The position numbers were made by a program, and so were the translations under genes. Of a DNA stretch of 29,630 nucleotides, positions 1 to 9,804 are shown piece after piece. The notes under the pieces were generated by a model. That model worked only from the letters and a program-made list of their open reading frames with translations, had not been told where the DNA came from and did no database searches. Each line of letters starts with the position of its first letter. The stretch's first letter is position 1. The DNA is from Zancudomyces culisetae. Taxonomy: Eukaryota > Kickxellomycota > Harpellomycetes > Harpellales > Legeriomycetaceae. The DNA lies in contig LSSK01000231.1 in assembly GCA_001969505.1 (NCBI GenBank), positions 1 to 29,630 on the forward strand, given 5' to 3'.

Positions 1-698
1 GGGGGGGGGTGCAACCAGCCTGTTCTGGTGTTTTAGATACGTGTGTGTTACAAGAGTAACTTCATGTAACCTCGGTAGATCCAAAGACTTGTGAATCAAT
101 ACCCGAAGCGGGATCTGGAATTTGTATTTCGACAAGTCAGATAATTGAATTTATAAGCTGGATTTGCACCATCCTTTTTTCGTGGTTACTCTGAAAAGAG
201 GTATGGTATACGTATGTATACATATTGTAGGTGTTGAGGGTACAGGTGAAAAATTTAACACAAAATGAATCATATATGGGCATATGCGCATTGCTGCATA
301 CTATCATTTTCCACACTCGCGTTCATATTTGAGAATGGCTCCACGCGCATTTTCGCACTATTTTTATCTCTTGTTTTTTACCTTTTGCAATTAATTTGAG
401 ATCAGATCAGTTGGTTTACAAGTCAGAAGACATATTTGGATTTTCCAGCTAATCTTTCCAAGTTGAAAATGGCCTTTATTGTGGTTATTGTTGGTGGGAA
501 AAGAAAATAAAGAAAATAAAGTATAATAGATGAAAAAAAAGACTAAAATTATACAACTTGTCTAAGTCTAGAGTTAAGAGACAGTCCGGTGGATAAACAC
601 TGCAATATCTATCATTGTAATGCTACACTTCTTATAAAAAGTTTCAGCAATTTCTACCTCTTGCAAAAAAAAAAAGAAGCCCCCTTCCCCGCAATGAT
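1..698. other. Non-coding stretch at window edge
   Basis: No convincing gene was found on either strand. The window opens with nine G in a row, which looks like a contig edge. A small perfect inverted repeat, GTTAC-AAGA-GTAAC, lies near 49-62. The right end contains the 3' flank of the minus-strand gene that stops at 699. Nothing else could be supported. Confidence 0.5.
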
Positions 699-1637
699 TT
701 AAATTTGTGCTGTGGCTGTTACGATGTAGCCTTTGGATCGTACAATGGAACGGTTCTTAATAATAGTGTTGTATTTTGTAACAACTCGCGGAGTAAGAAC
801 CAGGGGTGACTTTGACTTCATGTCGCCAAGAAGAGGTTCAAAATCAAACGACTGGGTCGCATTTGTCAAGGATTTTGGTGTTATAAAAGAGTCTACATCC
901 GTATTGGAAAGCAACTCAATATTGTTTGACACAGCAAATTGTAGCAAACTCTCCGAGAGTCCCTCACATTCAGATAGCTTGATCTGGTTAATATCTGGAA
1001 GACCAGCGCTAGTATCCTTCAACTCTTGGAGCATTTTTAGACTAAAGTCAGAAACTCCGAGCCGCGAAAAATCATCAAGTTGCTGGCGGATTCTCAGGAG
1101 AGACCAAAGCTTACAGAAAGAATCTAAATCGTAACCATTATGGTGTTTTTTGGTTGATTCCAACGAGCTGATTTTAATGTGTTCCTTTGGTTCAGCTGGA
1201 GAAAAAGCGAGAATGAGATTATCGATCCTATTGACTTTCAGATGATCCTTGACAAATTCCAGATTCTGTTCTATCGAGGCCTCAAGCCCTGCTACATTGT
1301 CTGGGTTGGGGTATTCCATGAAAAATATTTTTGCGGTAATCTCAAGATCGTCAACAACGTCTCGGGTTCCGAGATCACGGGCATCTCTGGCATCCTTTAT
1401 CACCAATATACCCTTTTCTCTGTCATGTGTAATGGAGTTTTCACCTATTCCGTGGGAGAATGTTTCCCTGAGAACAGAATTTAGCTCATTCAATGGGGCA
1501 TTCTTGTTCAAGGTTTTAACCCCAGAAAGCCCTGTGTGCATCAGATTGTCAGTAAATACTACAACATCAAATCTTCGCATCTGCATTGAATTCGCCCCCT
1601 TGTTTTTAAAAGTTGTAAATGCTTCGACCTGTGCCAT
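699..1637 (-). CDS. GCLM: Glutamate-cysteine ligase regulatory (modifier) subunit
   Basis: Single-exon gene of 312 residues. The product resembles the modifier subunit of glutamate-cysteine ligase, which binds the catalytic subunit and tunes the first, rate-limiting step of glutathione synthesis in the cytosol. It has an aldo-keto-reductase-like fold without being a reductase. Recognisable family blocks are an ITAKIFFME strand (about 100-108), an LGVSDFS turn (193-199), a PDINQIKLSEC segment (about 214-224) and a closing block at 289-312 with IKNRSIVRSKGYIV, which matches the strongly conserved C-terminus of animal and fungal homologues. The start is the ATG at 1635-1637. A longer frame exists only through a TTG at 1641-1643. 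The length is close to the 270-aa animal protein, with a slightly longer N-terminus. A TATA box lies about 60 bases upstream. The catalytic subunit is not in this window. I am confident of the family. Whether the protein regulates the fungal enzyme as in animals is inferred. Confidence 0.88.
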   Translation of the reverse strand: MAQVEAFTTFKNKGANSMQMRRFDVVVFTDNLMHTGLSGVKTLNKNAPLNELNSVLRETFSHGIGENSITHDREKGILVIKDARDARDLGTRDVVDDLEITAKIFFMEYPNPDNVAGLEASIEQNLEFVKDHLKVNRIDNLILAFSPAEPKEHIKISSLESTKKHHNGYDLDSFCKLWSLLRIRQQLDDFSRLGVSDFSLKMLQELKDTSAGLPDINQIKLSECEGLSESLLQFAVSNNIELLSNTDVDSFITPKSLTNATQSFDFEPLLGDMKSKSPLVLTPRVVTKYNTIIKNRSIVRSKGYIVTATAQI

Positions 1638-1691
1638 TTTCAAGATTTATGCGTATGCTAGCTGTGTTTGATATAAGTAGAAGTCTTCTCA

Positions 1692-1702
1692 CCTTTTATA
1701 TA
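1692..1702 (-). promoter_or_regulatory. TATA box of the GCLM-like gene
   Basis: Read on the minus strand this is TATATAAAAGG, a strong match to a TATA box. It lies 55-65 bases before the ATG at 1637. This is a sequence call only. Confidence 0.5.
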
Positions 1703-2496
1703 GTTTGAACTAGGATAGATAGGAAAAATGAGAATATTCGATACTTTATGGAACAGGATCGGTTTAGTGGCGTTTCCTGTTGCTTTTTGTGGAGATATAC
1801 AAAATTTGCGAGCAAATCTAATCAACTATCTCTTACGGAATCGCTTTTTCCTCAATATCAGCTCTTCTTATTTCCCGTTGTTTATGACCAGCTCGTATAG
1901 AAATAACGATTGATAAAACCCGATAGGGATAACAAGTCCAACTTCAAAAATACCCTTTTTTGAAAACTAAAAGATACTTGTTTGTGTGGATTGGTTTATC
2001 TGGCTGTCACCCTCTTGGTAGGTCTCATTCGTTTTATATAATCCTTTTCAGAACACTGAAAATGTGTTGAGCGATACATGAAAATTTTTTTGTAAAAATT
2101 ACAGAAGATAATAAAGAGGGCTGAAATGCGCAAGAGCTGATTAGTAATCCGACTTGGATTTTTAATATCACAAATGTGAGTGACTTTATTTCCCTGTTAA
2201 TTGGTCACAAAAAATGCCCTAGGATTAAACAACAAACGTTATTTCGGCTGTCTTTCGAACGTGCTGCTGATTTCTAGTCTACAAGCAATACACTGCAAAT
2301 TTGAATAGCGCAATACTCTATAATAATTATGTAATGGATGTCAATTATAATTTGCTGGCTCTCAATTCGCTAAAAAGTGCCAAAAGGATTTCTCACCTAT
2401 CATTTTTTAACGTTTCGAAAATAAGTAGTTGTAGATCGTATCAATATTCCCTTGGCTTTGTTTTCAAACAGGTATGGCAAATAGAGCTCAAAATGA

Positions 2497-2583
2497 ATTA
2501 AAGCTAAAATTAAAACTAAAGTTGAAACTGACGCTAAATTAAAACTAAAATTAAAACTAAAATTAAAATTAAAATTAAAATTA
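2497..2583. repeat. Tandem hexamer repeat (AAAATT/AAAACT)
   Basis: About fourteen imperfect 6-base units alternate AAAATT and AAAACT, and they become pure AAAATT towards the right end. It is a simple-sequence array in non-coding DNA with no coding phase. Confidence 0.85.
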
Positions 2584-3009
2584 GACTATTACCACTAAAT
2601 GCTACAAGTTTTACTTGGTGGAAACCCCTTCCCTCCCCTGTGGTTCAGACTGAAAATAAAAAAATACATCTAGTAGGTCATCTGGATGACAAATTCATGT
2701 ACCTACTGACCAGTTATATACATTGATTTTATGTAAAACAGTGTATATACCTGACTGTTATGTGGACACTGCAAATAAGACTACATCCTTCGCTTTGATC
2801 ACTACAATGCTGCACCATTTTCCTTTGCAGATATGTGTCATAGCTGTTGGGTCTCTATCGCCTTTGCTCGTGAATACGCAGAACTTTCTAGTACCAATAA
2901 ATGGTCGTTATTTGCATCTTGGTGGCACATTCGCCATCAGAGACGAACTGAGCTTAGGAATTGTGGGTAGTAGATTAATAAGCTGGATAAATGCAAATGC
3001 AAGCAGTTA

Positions 3010-3362
3010 TTATTCGTCTTCGAGCAGCATTCTGGGCCTATTCCCGTTCGATAGAAGGCCGGTTGCGCCGCTCTTATTATGATTCCCTCGCATACCTCTC
3101 ACTTCATCAACTACAACCAGGTGTTTGTAATTAGTGGCGTTATTTGCATACGAGTGTCTGTTTTTTTTCCTCCAAAAAAATAAATGGTGAGATAAATGGT
3201 GAGATAAAACGCAAACTTAATGGTTCCTGCATCAATGTTGCACTTACTACGTTCCTTCAAACCTTTCCCAAAGTTTTGGAGGCATTTAATCGCTTGTAGC
3301 AGCGTTACAGCCAAAAGTATCAGCCCGATTATCGCTTTTTTGTATATAGAAAATACATGCAT
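3010..3362 (-). CDS. Small single-pass membrane protein, two exons, family unknown
   Basis: Proposed two-exon gene of 71 residues. Exon 1 is 3248-3362 (ATG start) and exon 2 is 3010-3110. The 137-nt intron (3111-3247) starts GTAAGT and ends TTGTAG, and the join keeps phase (one base plus two). The product has a short N-terminus, a hydrophobic helix at about 10-25 (AIIGLILLAVTLLQAI) and a basic patch KGLKER. Its polar tail comes from exon 2 and ends RPRMLLEDE, followed by two stops. This looks like a tail-facing organelle or ER membrane microprotein, but I do not recognise the family. It lies 100 bases downstream of the UPF0658 gene on the same strand. Without splicing, the frame reads on to 3111 through a duplicated ATAAATGGTGAG, giving an implausible YLTIYLTIYF tail; this favours the spliced model. 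A competing plus-strand frame overlaps exon 2. Confidence 0.5.
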
Positions 3363-3462
3363 ATATATGCTGATGTTACGTTAAATTTCTTTTACATACC
3401 ATTACATACTATCTGTACCTATCACGTATATCCCTGAATAGTGAAGTAAACCACCAAAGTAA

Positions 3463-4418
3463 CTACTCTATGAAATCCATGTACTCACCAAAATACGTAA
3501 ACAGTGCCAACATCGGGATCTTGTTACTAAAGAAGCTGCTTTGAAACATCCTGACAAGCATAAAAAGATAGTAGCCAAACAATATAGCTATCAGCAAGAC
3601 AAACATAAGCATTCCTAGTTTAAACTCTCTTCGTAAAGAAGGAAACGAGATCACGAGCGAAAATATACTGATTGGTATCATTATGAGGGTGTTTCTAAAC
3701 TCAGGAGTGTCCTCATTAAAGAAGAAAATGAGATACATTATAGAAAACCCAGAAAATGTAAAAAAGTCAATCTTTATGAGCTGAACTAAGATCTGGTAAG
3801 CCTCATAGCATTTTTTTATCTGTAGATCCGGTCCAAGAATTTTATACAAGGACCACCCAAACGACTTGTTAATGTTTATTATCAAATAGCTCCAGAATAG
3901 CGTCAAGCCTATTAAAAAGGCAATGCTAAACCATACTATTATTCTCGAAAACATAAATAACATTGACTCGGAGTACTGCAAGAACATGTTCAGTACAATT
4001 TCCATCACGCAAAGCCCAGTTAGGAACACATGTACAAATACAAATGACAATAGTTGTAGCGTATTTTCTTCAATTACCGAGTTAATATACAAATAGCATA
4101 TAAACAGCATGCTATTGACACTTAGAAGTATGTATATCAAACTGTTTTTTTGTATGGCAGAGGCAGACTCTCTTTTCTCGCTTGCCCACTCGTCTAGAAT
4201 TAGGATATATAGTGTAGATTTAGCTATAGCCAGCACAACAATTTCTATAGCTAGTACACCCAATCCATAGTACGCTATTCTTGGTCTCGCTTTCTATTAT
4301 TATTATTTTTATTTCATTATTAATATGAACCTACAATAACAAGCATACCAGCTCGTGTTTGCAATAAACGCTTGATACGTGGATTTATATCGCTTACCTT
4401 AATCACCACCAAAGGCAT
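3463..4418 (-). CDS. UPF0658-type Golgi apparatus membrane protein
   Basis: Two-exon gene of 283 residues. Exon 1 is 4398-4418 (MPLVVIK) and exon 2 is 3463-4293. The 104-nt intron has an AAG|GTAAGC donor and an AATAATAG acceptor and joins in phase 0. The long frame alone has no ATG before its first stop, so a spliced start is required. The protein is very hydrophobic, with about seven predicted membrane segments (near 15-38, 58-78, 85-110, 118-148, 180-200, 208-225 and 232-258). The block FGWSLYKILGPDL (152-164), followed by a YQILVQLIKIDFFTFSGFS stretch, is what I recognise. This FGW-YK-G-DL / YQIFV-LKFDFFFF-GFS pattern typifies the fungal UPF0658 membrane proteins, of which a fission-yeast member is placed in the Golgi. 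The molecular function of the family is not established. It is shorter than many members, mainly at the C-terminus. Confidence 0.75.
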
Positions 4419-6201
4419 TTCATATAGTTTGTACTTTATATTATCGTTTTGTTATTTCTGTAGTATATGATTAATATATTTTTTGTTAACAACATGGAGG
4501 GGAGGGGGACAGTGTGATGCACAGGGTTTTCTCAATTTATATATTATTCTATGCACTTGTTTGCTAATGGTGCATGTTTTTTGGTACTTATTAAAATTGT
4601 CTATGTTTAGCAGGTGCACGAAAGAATAGCACCAATACTCTCAAATAAAACTATTGCTGCATATCACTGCTTTTAGATGCTTGCTCTTTGTTTTTTTTAA
4701 AAAGAAAACTATACATAACATTGACGGAATCACCAATACTTTAGCATTTTATACTCATATTTTCTTAAAAGGCTAAGTTTAGAGTGTATGAACGATTTTG
4801 TTTTTAGTTTTACAGAAATACTTTTCAAATACTTTTCTTTTAGACAATTTAAACCTATTCTTTGCTGTAAAAGTCAAATACATCCAAAACACAGAGGTAA
4901 AATCAGCTTATTTTTAAATTACGTGCAAGACAATATGACTTGTACATAACTCAAAAACCTGAACACCTCTTGTTTTGCTATTATTGACTTGGTTCCTGCA
5001 TTGTAGTTGTATGTGACACTATATCGAAAATGCATTTTTTGAAAAGAAAGAAAAGAAGCCAAAGTGATTATATAACGTTTGTTAATATCCTCACCCATAA
5101 ATATCTCCCACGCCTTCGCTCAGTCTCACACTGCCACTATCATACAGGTGCTGACACTGACCGGGTGTAGCCAGATTGGTTAATTACCCTGCATTCGTTA
5201 TTTACAGGCTTATAGTATCGACTAAAAAAATGTTTGAAGGGTGAAATGGTGATACTTTCACGAACTACACTTTGTCCAAAAAAAGGAAAAGAAACGGCCA
5301 AATAAATAGGTAGATGTATGCACAGTTGCACGCGATACAAATACAAAACTATACTATTCTATGAAAGATTATGCATTTATACAACCTTGTGCGTATACTA
5401 TGGCGCTACTTGGTTTGTAGCTCTCCGGAGGCACTTCCTAAACCAAGTATGAACTTCTAAATGTGTTCATCTAAGTATTTTTTTTCCTTCAAAAAACACC
5501 ATTAAACCTGACATTGCTAAAGAGATAGCTAAAGGTTTTTAGGGAGGGTTTATACTTATAACTGGATACTGTGTTTTTATAGTCTCTTTCTCTACTTGTT
5601 TCACCCTTAGATTTTAGTTTCTATATCAGTCAAAGCAATAACGTGTAATAAATTTTATAGCCTAGTTTGAAGCAAAATTAAAAGAGGGTTGCAGATTACA
5701 AAAGCTTATTTAAGGCCCAGAATTGTGCTCTCGAATTTAGCTTAAACAGTATTGAGCAATATGATTGACTAACTAAATGTTCTCGCCAAGGCGCAATAAG
5801 GCTGCTCAGAAATTGGAAATGAAAGCCTAGTCGTTTATTGGAAGCTTGAGTATTAATATTTGCACATGATTTACTGAGTTGGCCTGTTTTGCAGCTCATA
5901 TTTCCAAAAGTACTCGAAGCTGCTTTGATATCGCCTTTGCTCATCACAGAAAGTTACAATGCACAAGTATACTAATAGATATTAGTGGTACTAAATGAAA
6001 ATGATAGCTGAGGATTGTGTGTTTAGATAAAAGGGAGAATCCAGAAGTTTTTTAAAGTGCTATTCAATATTTAATTTATTTCATTGTTATATACAAAACA
6101 GTGAGGATAAAACAGACAAACATATTTGTTTCATAAACATCAATATACAAATAAACAGAAAAATAACAAATAGAGTACTTTGGTATACAATAATTTTAGA
6201 A
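4419..6201. other. Long intergenic region, no supported gene
   Basis: About 1.8 kb of AT-rich sequence with poly-A/T runs. The best candidate frame is minus 5696-5944 (ATG start, 82 codons), which has no recognisable motif, membrane helix or partner exon. A minus frame near 5140-5346 has only a TTG start. The promoter of the GDSL gene must lie at the right end, where the sequence just before the ATG at 6202 is A-rich. Nothing else is supported. Confidence 0.4.
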
Positions 6202-7367
6202 ATGTCGTTAAAATCTATTGAGCGACTTGTAGTCTTTGGTGATTGTATGGCAGATAGTGGAAATATCTATGAGCTCTCAGAAAATACGTTTCCATCAATA
6301 CCATTTTATAATGGCAGGTTTTCAAATGGGCCATCATGGGTGGAGAACTTTGCAAGAATACTAGGCGTTTCAGTTGATAACTATGCATATGGTAAGTGTG
6401 TTTGATATATCATTACTACTATTATTATTTATTTATATCTTTTAAAATACCAATTTAAGCTGCCTATGAGTAATGAACTTTTGATAAAGCGTAGAGATTG
6501 ATGATATTTCATAAATTAGGAGGTGCCACTATCAACAACGAACTCGTTTCAGGTAAAGTAAAACTGCCTGATGGAAGCAAAAAGCTGATTCCAGGGGTTA
6601 AGCAGCAAATAATGAAGTATTTGAAACTGTATCCCCTGAGCTCAAAAAACGTACCAATAGACAGGACGCTGTTTATTATCAACGCCGGGACTATCGACCT
6701 AAGCACACTTATTATTCCAGAATATTACTCGATAAAGGGACAAATTAGTGCCAGTAGATTTGTGACCGAGCTTATTGAGTGTACGGTAGGTATCTGTTTT
6801 GTTACACACAGCAAATATGCCAATAAATATATTATTAAAATGTCTGAAGCACACACGTAACAAAATATCTTCATAAAAACGTTATAGAGTATGCTATATG
6901 AGCACGCACACGCAAAGAACATTCTGATTGTGAACTGCTTCCCTCATGAGCTTATGCCATATGTAGTTCAAATGCAAAACACAAAGATTACGCAGAGCTG
7001 TCGAAATTTCACTAGAGAATTTAACGAACAGTTGATGAACAGTATTCAAAAACTAAGTTTCGAATATCCCATGTTGAACATCATTATGTACAACGTGTGT
7101 GACCTTGTAAAAAAAGTCAACAAAAACCCTGCAAAATACGGACTTGACGAGGATGTGTTAGTGCCGGCAGTAGATTCTTATAGTAAACAAATGGGAATAA
7201 AAACTGGTGGGGTAGGTGTTATGGTCGAGAATAAAGGTGCTATGGTTAAGCTATGGTTCGACGATTCACACTTTGGCAGTAGAATGCACCAAATTATAGC
7301 AGTAGATGCTATTAAGAAACTCTCGCTAGATATTATAAACAACCCCACCAATTATTACCACGTTTGA
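6202..7367 (+). CDS. GDSL-type esterase/lipase homologue with Cys replacing the catalytic Ser
   Basis: Three exons (6202-6391, 6520-6785, 6888-7367) give 311 residues. Donors are G|GTAAGT and ACG|GTAGGT; acceptors are ATTAG and TATAG; all joins are in phase. The order of SGNH/GDSL blocks is clear. Block I is LVVFGDCMADSGN (9-21), block II is NYAYGGAT (60-67), the block III region is LFIINAGTIDLS (114-125) and block V is FDDSHFGSRMH (276-286). The family hydrolyses ester bonds with Ser (block I), Asp and His (block V), and uses Gly and Asn of blocks II and III as the oxyanion hole. Here the Ser is Cys15 (codon TGT), and the block III Asn position is Ile122 (GTID where GxND is usual). Asp277, His280 and the block II Gly are kept. 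I see no signal peptide, so it is probably intracellular, unlike the many secreted fungal members. It may be a pseudoenzyme or use a Cys nucleophile. Confidence 0.85.
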
Positions 7368-7559
7368 AGCAAATAAGGCCAAGAATAGTGGCTGTTTTAT
7401 GTTATTACAATTTAAAATATAAAACCAAGATAATAAAAAAGATGCTTTAGTAAAGTTCTAAGGTTGTGTTGGGTTATGTAGAGTTGCAAAAATTAAACTA
7501 GAAAATCGCCGTTTTGCAAACTCATACTAGCTTTTTACAAAGAATACACACCGATTTCT

Positions 7560-8264
7560 TCAATCTTTGTCCAGATTTATAGATTTTCCAAATTTGGCAT
7601 ACAAAGCCACCTTAAGTCCATCCATCTCGTTGTTAATATTAGAAATCATAGATTTTACTTCCGATAATTCATTATCTATTTTCTCTTTGTCTGCCTCCAC
7701 TCGATTGATGGCATCTTCGAGGTTTAGAAAAACAAAACAATCACCGATTTTATACCTAACAGGTTCTTCCTCGTCAAACAATTCCATTTCGAGCATCAAA
7801 TCGTCATAGAACACCTTTTCTTTCTATAATTAGTATTTAATTGAAAGTTTAGCGCTTTTAAACCAAAGAGCAGGTCAGAGTATTTATATGTTTTAAAAAC
7901 TTGAAAAAAAGATCGTCAAGTTATTTTAAGTTTGAGAAAAAAACAACAACAGAAGGAATGCTTGATGTTTGCGCATTTTAGTAGATATGGTGGTAACGTT
8001 ACCTCATAGTAATCATACTTTTCTTGGAGTGTTTCGAGTTTCATGTTTAAGGAGCTAAATCTATTGATTTTAATTTGATCCTCCCATTCAACTTGGACAT
8101 CCTTTTCGTCAGCTTTATTGACCTACACCATGTGTATCGAATAAATTTATTTATAAAGTTTATGTTTTTCATTTTTGAATAAAAGAAGAGTTGTAGAATG
8201 TGGATATTTAAACGATAAATACGCTCATGAGTAAAATGTGACTTACTAGTGTTATGTTGTTCAT
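7560..8264 (-). CDS. GIM3: Prefoldin subunit 4
   Basis: Three exons (8247-8264, 8003-8122, 7560-7823) give 133 residues, almost the 134 of the human subunit. Introns are 124 and 179 nt. Donors are CTA|GTAAGT and GAG|GTAACG; acceptors are TGTAG and TACTAATTATAG, the last with a consensus branch site almost touching it. It is a beta-type prefoldin subunit. The heterohexameric prefoldin complex captures nascent actin and tubulin and passes them to the CCT chaperonin in the cytosol. The N-terminal block DVQVEWEDQIKINRF (about 14-28) matches the conserved DV-V--EDQ-KINKF of the family. Two coiled-coil helices flank a YKIGDCFVF hairpin, and the end LYAKFGKSINL is diagnostic. The first exon codes only six residues. 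The gene diverges from COX19, sharing the 527-base interval between the two starts. Confidence 0.95.
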
Positions 8265-8791
8265 CTTTAGAGGTCTTTGGTAATCACTCGCTTCTAGATA
8301 TTTGTAGTAGTAGTGTAGTAGCAACAGGAAGATAGTAAAAGAGTTGAGATTGGAATAAAAAGTTTTTTTGTTTTTTATTTTTACCGTTTTTGTGCTGTAG
8401 ATTTGCTTGTTTGTTATTAATTTCAAATGCACTTATCCCAGTTTTTGGCCAGGTAGTATTTTTTTATTTTGCTTTTCTGAAGCTCAGTTTGGATTTGGGA
8501 AAACAAATTGGCCCAAATCAGCAAAATCAGCCAAATGAAAACAAAGCGCCTTTTAGATAATACAGGTCTTCAATTTCCCCCCAATCTGTTAAAGAAGTCG
8601 GCAATTTATGATGATTAGCTATGTGAAGCCTAAAAATAAAGCACAAAGATAAAGCGAAAAAATATACACAACTACACATTGTCTTTTGATTTTATCACAA
8701 ATTACCAAGATACAAGAAATAATACTCACAAGGCAGTTGTAGGCCGGCAAAACTAAGAGCATCAGACAAAAAAGATACAAAAGCAATCAAA
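8265..8791. promoter_or_regulatory. Shared upstream region of prefoldin 4 and COX19
   Basis: This head-to-head interval must hold both promoters. I see AT-rich tracts, a partly duplicated CAGCAAAATCAG / AATCAGCCAAATG stretch near 8519-8538, and no convincing TATA box close to either start. Treating it as a bidirectional promoter is inference from gene orientation. Confidence 0.45.
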
Positions 8792-9251
8792 ATGAGCTAT
8801 GGTGGGCAAATGAATACTCAGCTATCACCTGTTCCTCCAGACAGAGGAAGCTTTCCTCTCGACCACTTTGGTAAGCTTTTAAAGTTATATTTTCTATCTA
8901 TTTTGACGCACTGACTTTGTCTCTGTGGTTATACTTTTACTTATCCATCAATGTCTGTTAATATAACGCAAAGATACTCGAATTTTGAACTTGCTCAATC
9001 TCTGGGCGTGTAAAAGAATTTCATATAAAAGCATACCTTATTTAGATAAGTAAAACGACATAGGTGAGTGTAAACAAGTGATGGAACAATATTTGAAATG
9101 CATTGAGAAAAATAATGCTACTGGAAGCCATTCCAAATGTAGAGACCTAGCAAAAGAGTATCTTTCTTGTAGAATGAACAAAGACCTAATGGACAAGGTG
9201 GAAATGAAGCAACTAGGATTTGTTGAAAATAATGAAAAAAAGAAGGAATGA
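8792..9251 (+). CDS. COX19: Cytochrome c oxidase assembly protein Cox19 (twin CX9C)
   Basis: Two exons (8792-8870 and 9064-9251) give 88 residues. The 193-nt intron has a TTTG|GTAAGC donor and an ACATAG acceptor, and a Gly codon spans the join. The N-terminal PPDRGSFPLDHF is the Cox19 signature (PPERGSFPLDH). It is followed by a CHCH fold with two CX9C motifs, C29/C39 and C52/C62. Cox19 is imported into the mitochondrial intermembrane space by the Mia40 relay, becomes disulfide-bonded, and works with Cox11 in copper delivery to subunit 1 of cytochrome oxidase. The C-terminus is short and lysine-rich. An AATAAA lies about 50 bases past the stop (9304-9309). The frame was too short to stand out without the splice. 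Phe replaces the usual Asp after the DH of the signature, probably without consequence. Confidence 0.95.
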
Positions 9252-9804
9252 GAATTTACTCTTTTAGGATGATACTTTATGCCTTTATTTTTTAAAAAAA
9301 ATCAATAAAACTTTAGTGTACTAACAATTCCAGTATATTTATCATCAGAGGGGACCGATATACAATACTGATTATACTTGCATTTAAAGTTATGTTATAA
9401 GGCTCGTTAGATAATTAAAACGATTTGTCAGTGTGTGAGGGGTTGGTGACATACTACGGCCAGATATTATGAAAACTAACACGATTACATGTGTATCACT
9501 TTTTAAAGAAGTTTTACTATGAATTGGCTAATAATCTTGTTGATGAAAAGTATGATGATGTCTGCGCACTAAAATGAAACTAAATTAAAGTGAAAGTACG
9601 GAGGGAAGGCTAAAATGGATATAACGAATTAGGAGCTGTGATAAAAGCTAATAGTGTAAATATATGTGTGTAGTTCCGATAGTGATACAATTGTCGACCA
9701 CTGCAAGTTTGGATTTGATCTAATTATTGAACTCTAATATCTTGCAAAAATAAAACATAAAGCAAGGCTGCTAGTAAAATACAACTGATACTGGAGGAAG
9801 GCTT
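9252..9804. other. Intergenic region between convergent genes
   Basis: This holds the 3' flanks of COX19 and of the anchored surface protein. It has an AATAAA near 9304 in COX19 orientation. I found no open frame of note and no structured RNA. Confidence 0.5.

Larger units (their letters stand above)
1638..3009. other. Intergenic stretch with an A/T hexamer repeat
   Basis: There are about 1.4 kb between the GCLM start and the end of the small membrane-protein gene. It holds the GCLM promoter and the hexamer repeat at 2497-2583. It also has two plus-strand frames I could not assign. One (1728-1913, ATG start, 61 codons) lies 90 bases from the divergent GCLM start. The other (ATG at 2808, stop 3080-3082) has a pyrimidine-rich acceptor-like TTTTCCTTTGCAG at 2818-2830 and overlaps the minus gene at 3010. 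Neither resembles a family I know. Confidence 0.4.

Noticed and set aside
1-9. Nine consecutive G at the window start
   Set aside because: More likely a contig or read-end artefact than a biological G-tract. No repeat of it occurs nearby to suggest a telomere.
733-1671. Plus-strand frames opposite the GCLM-like gene
   Set aside because: Antisense shadows of a strongly supported minus-strand coding region.
8208-8432. 74-codon minus frame over the prefoldin start
   Set aside because: It includes the true first exon (8247-8264) but otherwise runs through 5' UTR and intron. The spliced prefoldin model explains the useful part.
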